From: CAZLWA01 sp964563165
GTDB taxonomy: Bacteria; CLD3; SB21
Direction: 5' to 3'
DNA length: 64,000 bases
Assembly: GCA_964563165.1 (NCBI GenBank)
Contig: CAZLWA010000051.1
Coordinates: 9,780-73,779, forward strand
A program made the position numbers and the translations under genes. The notes below the pieces were generated by a model. The model saw nothing but the letters and a program-made list of their open reading frames with translations, was not told the DNA's origin and did no database searches. Below are positions 63,330 through 64,000 of the stretch, piece by piece. Position 1 is the first letter of the stretch. Every line of letters starts with the position of its first letter.

Positions 63330-64000
63330 ATGCATCCCATTTTGAAGGAGAGCAAGCGGTTTTTTCTGTACATTGCATTTTGGCTGGGTCTCGGATTCCT
63401 GATCGCGTTGGTTGTTCACTTTTCCGATAATCCCGAGTGGCCCGGTACGTTGTTATTTGCCGTGCCCGTGACGTTGCTGTACGGATTCGCTTGTTTATCG
63501 GCGTATTACATATGCCGGTCTTTTCCGCTCGGGGAGAAAAAGATCGGCTCCTTATTGGTCGTCATGCTTTCCAACTCAATAGTGACGGCGTTGTTATGGG
63601 CAGCTTTGGCGATGGGATGGAAAGAGCTCTTGGCGCAGTTTGGATTTGTTATTACGATGCAAAAGAGCCTGGTTGCAACTTTATTTGGAATAGGCATTGT
63701 CTTGTTTTTGTTGTCCATTGTCGCCCATTATCTGATCATTACGTTTGAAAAAGCGGAACAAGCCGGGCGCCGCGAGCTTGAAACTCATTTGCTGGCGCGG
63801 GAGGCGGAACTACGTTTGCTGCGGGCTCAGATCGATCCGCATTTCATATTTAACAGCCTCAATTCGATCAGCGCCCTGACGACCGCCGACCCCGAAGGAG
63901 CACGCGCGATGACCCTGTTATTGGCGGATTTCCTCAGGCAAAGCCTGAAGATAGCCCTGGAAAATAAAATTTCCGTCGAAGAAGAATTGAAATTGAACTT
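63330..64000 (+). CDS. LytS/YehU-type sensor histidine kinase, N-terminal part (cut by window end)
   Basis: 223 codons visible, open at the window edge. ATG 63330 lies 2 bp after the LiaF-like stop. Membrane helices: FLYIAFWLGLGFLIALVVHF, TLLFAVPVTLLYGFACLSAYYI, SIVTALLWAALAMGW and LFGIGIVLFLLSIVAHYLII, then a coiled linker (EKAEQAGRRELETHLLAREAELRLLRAQ) and the His-kinase signature QIDPHFIFNSLNSI with the phospho-acceptor His. The LytR-type regulator would lie beyond the window. Genes from 62280 to here form an envelope-stress-like operon. Confidence 0.9.
   Translation, partial: MHPILKESKRFFLYIAFWLGLGFLIALVVHFSDNPEWPGTLLFAVPVTLLYGFACLSAYYICRSFPLGEKKIGSLLVVMLSNSIVTALLWAALAMGWKELLAQFGFVITMQKSLVATLFGIGIVLFLLSIVAHYLIITFEKAEQAGRRELETHLLAREAELRLLRAQIDPHFIFNSLNSISALTTADPEGARAMTLLLADFLRQSLKIALENKISVEEELKLN

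Noticed and set aside
1..64000. tRNA, rRNA and classical insertion sequences
   Set aside because: No cloverleaf-like segment, rRNA sequence, transposase or integrase gene was seen in any gap or frame.

Overview
The window is a chromosomal stretch of a free-living bacterium of the Fibrobacterota-Chlorobiota-Bacteroidota (FCB) superphylum, probably an uncultured Ignavibacteria-, Calditrichota- or KSB1-like lineage. The best marker is the large secreted protein at 51557-54952, whose C-terminus carries a type IX secretion (por) sorting domain with the 'YPNPFNPTT' motif typical of those groups. Supporting signs are the dimeric eukaryote-like glycyl-tRNA synthetase, the kynurenine-catabolism genes and paired M16 peptidases. 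GC content looks mid-range by eye, with an AT-richer patch at about 40.4-44.4 kb. No rRNA, tRNA, CRISPR array, phage or classical IS element was seen.

Layout. 28-4367 (minus): a tryptophan/kynurenine catabolic cluster (cyclase-type formamidase, ACMS decarboxylase, ferritin-like protein, SRPBCC protein, 3-hydroxyanthranilate dioxygenase) headed by a degenerate SecA-like protein. 4408-8849 (minus): broken GxxExxY gene, zwf, a TauE half-transporter, gnd, a four-helix-bundle gene and yciH (oxidative pentose phosphate genes plus accessory inserts). 8972-13192 (plus): TfoX-like, SnoaL-like, repeat propeller, ABC exporter, YjdI ferredoxin and a small partner. 13220-17749 (minus): a giant 8-PAS hybrid histidine kinase. 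17.9-25.9 kb: Nudix, CoA-binding and ankyrin proteins, and two divergent M16 peptidases, one with its signal peptide in another frame. 26.1-30.6 kb (plus): LigD-Ku double-strand break repair interrupted by a small lipoprotein cassette, then a TPR protein. 30.7-37.9 kb: hydrolase, AlkD-like glycosylase, free-Met-sulfoxide reductase, PBP1A, CsgG/HEAT protein, UbiX. 38.1-46.5 kb: pentapeptide protein and a surface-glycan cluster (three glycosyltransferase-like genes, a methyltransferase, DUF2304, carbamoyltransferase). 46.6-51.5 kb: lysS, mlaEF, caspase-PEGA. 51.6-58.8 kb: VCBS/T9SS protein, DUF2914, PLP enzyme, fmt. 59.1-64.0 kb: a tandem lipoprotein pair, glyS, two LiaI/LiaF-like proteins and a LytS-type kinase cut by the window end.

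The most unusual feature is a set of short-period tandem arrays scattered between genes. One family has an 8-bp period (NCGCNAAG-like words), the other a 7-bp period (attacga, gaatgtt, agaatcc, attccaa words). They repeatedly occur as inverted pairs, either back to back as hairpins (6911-7034, 29958-30025) or flanking one small orphan gene (GxxExxY remnant, four-helix-bundle protein, 145-aa lipoprotein between ligD and ku). They abut or even supply the stop codons of neighbouring genes. This looks like a system of repeat-bounded small-gene cassettes.
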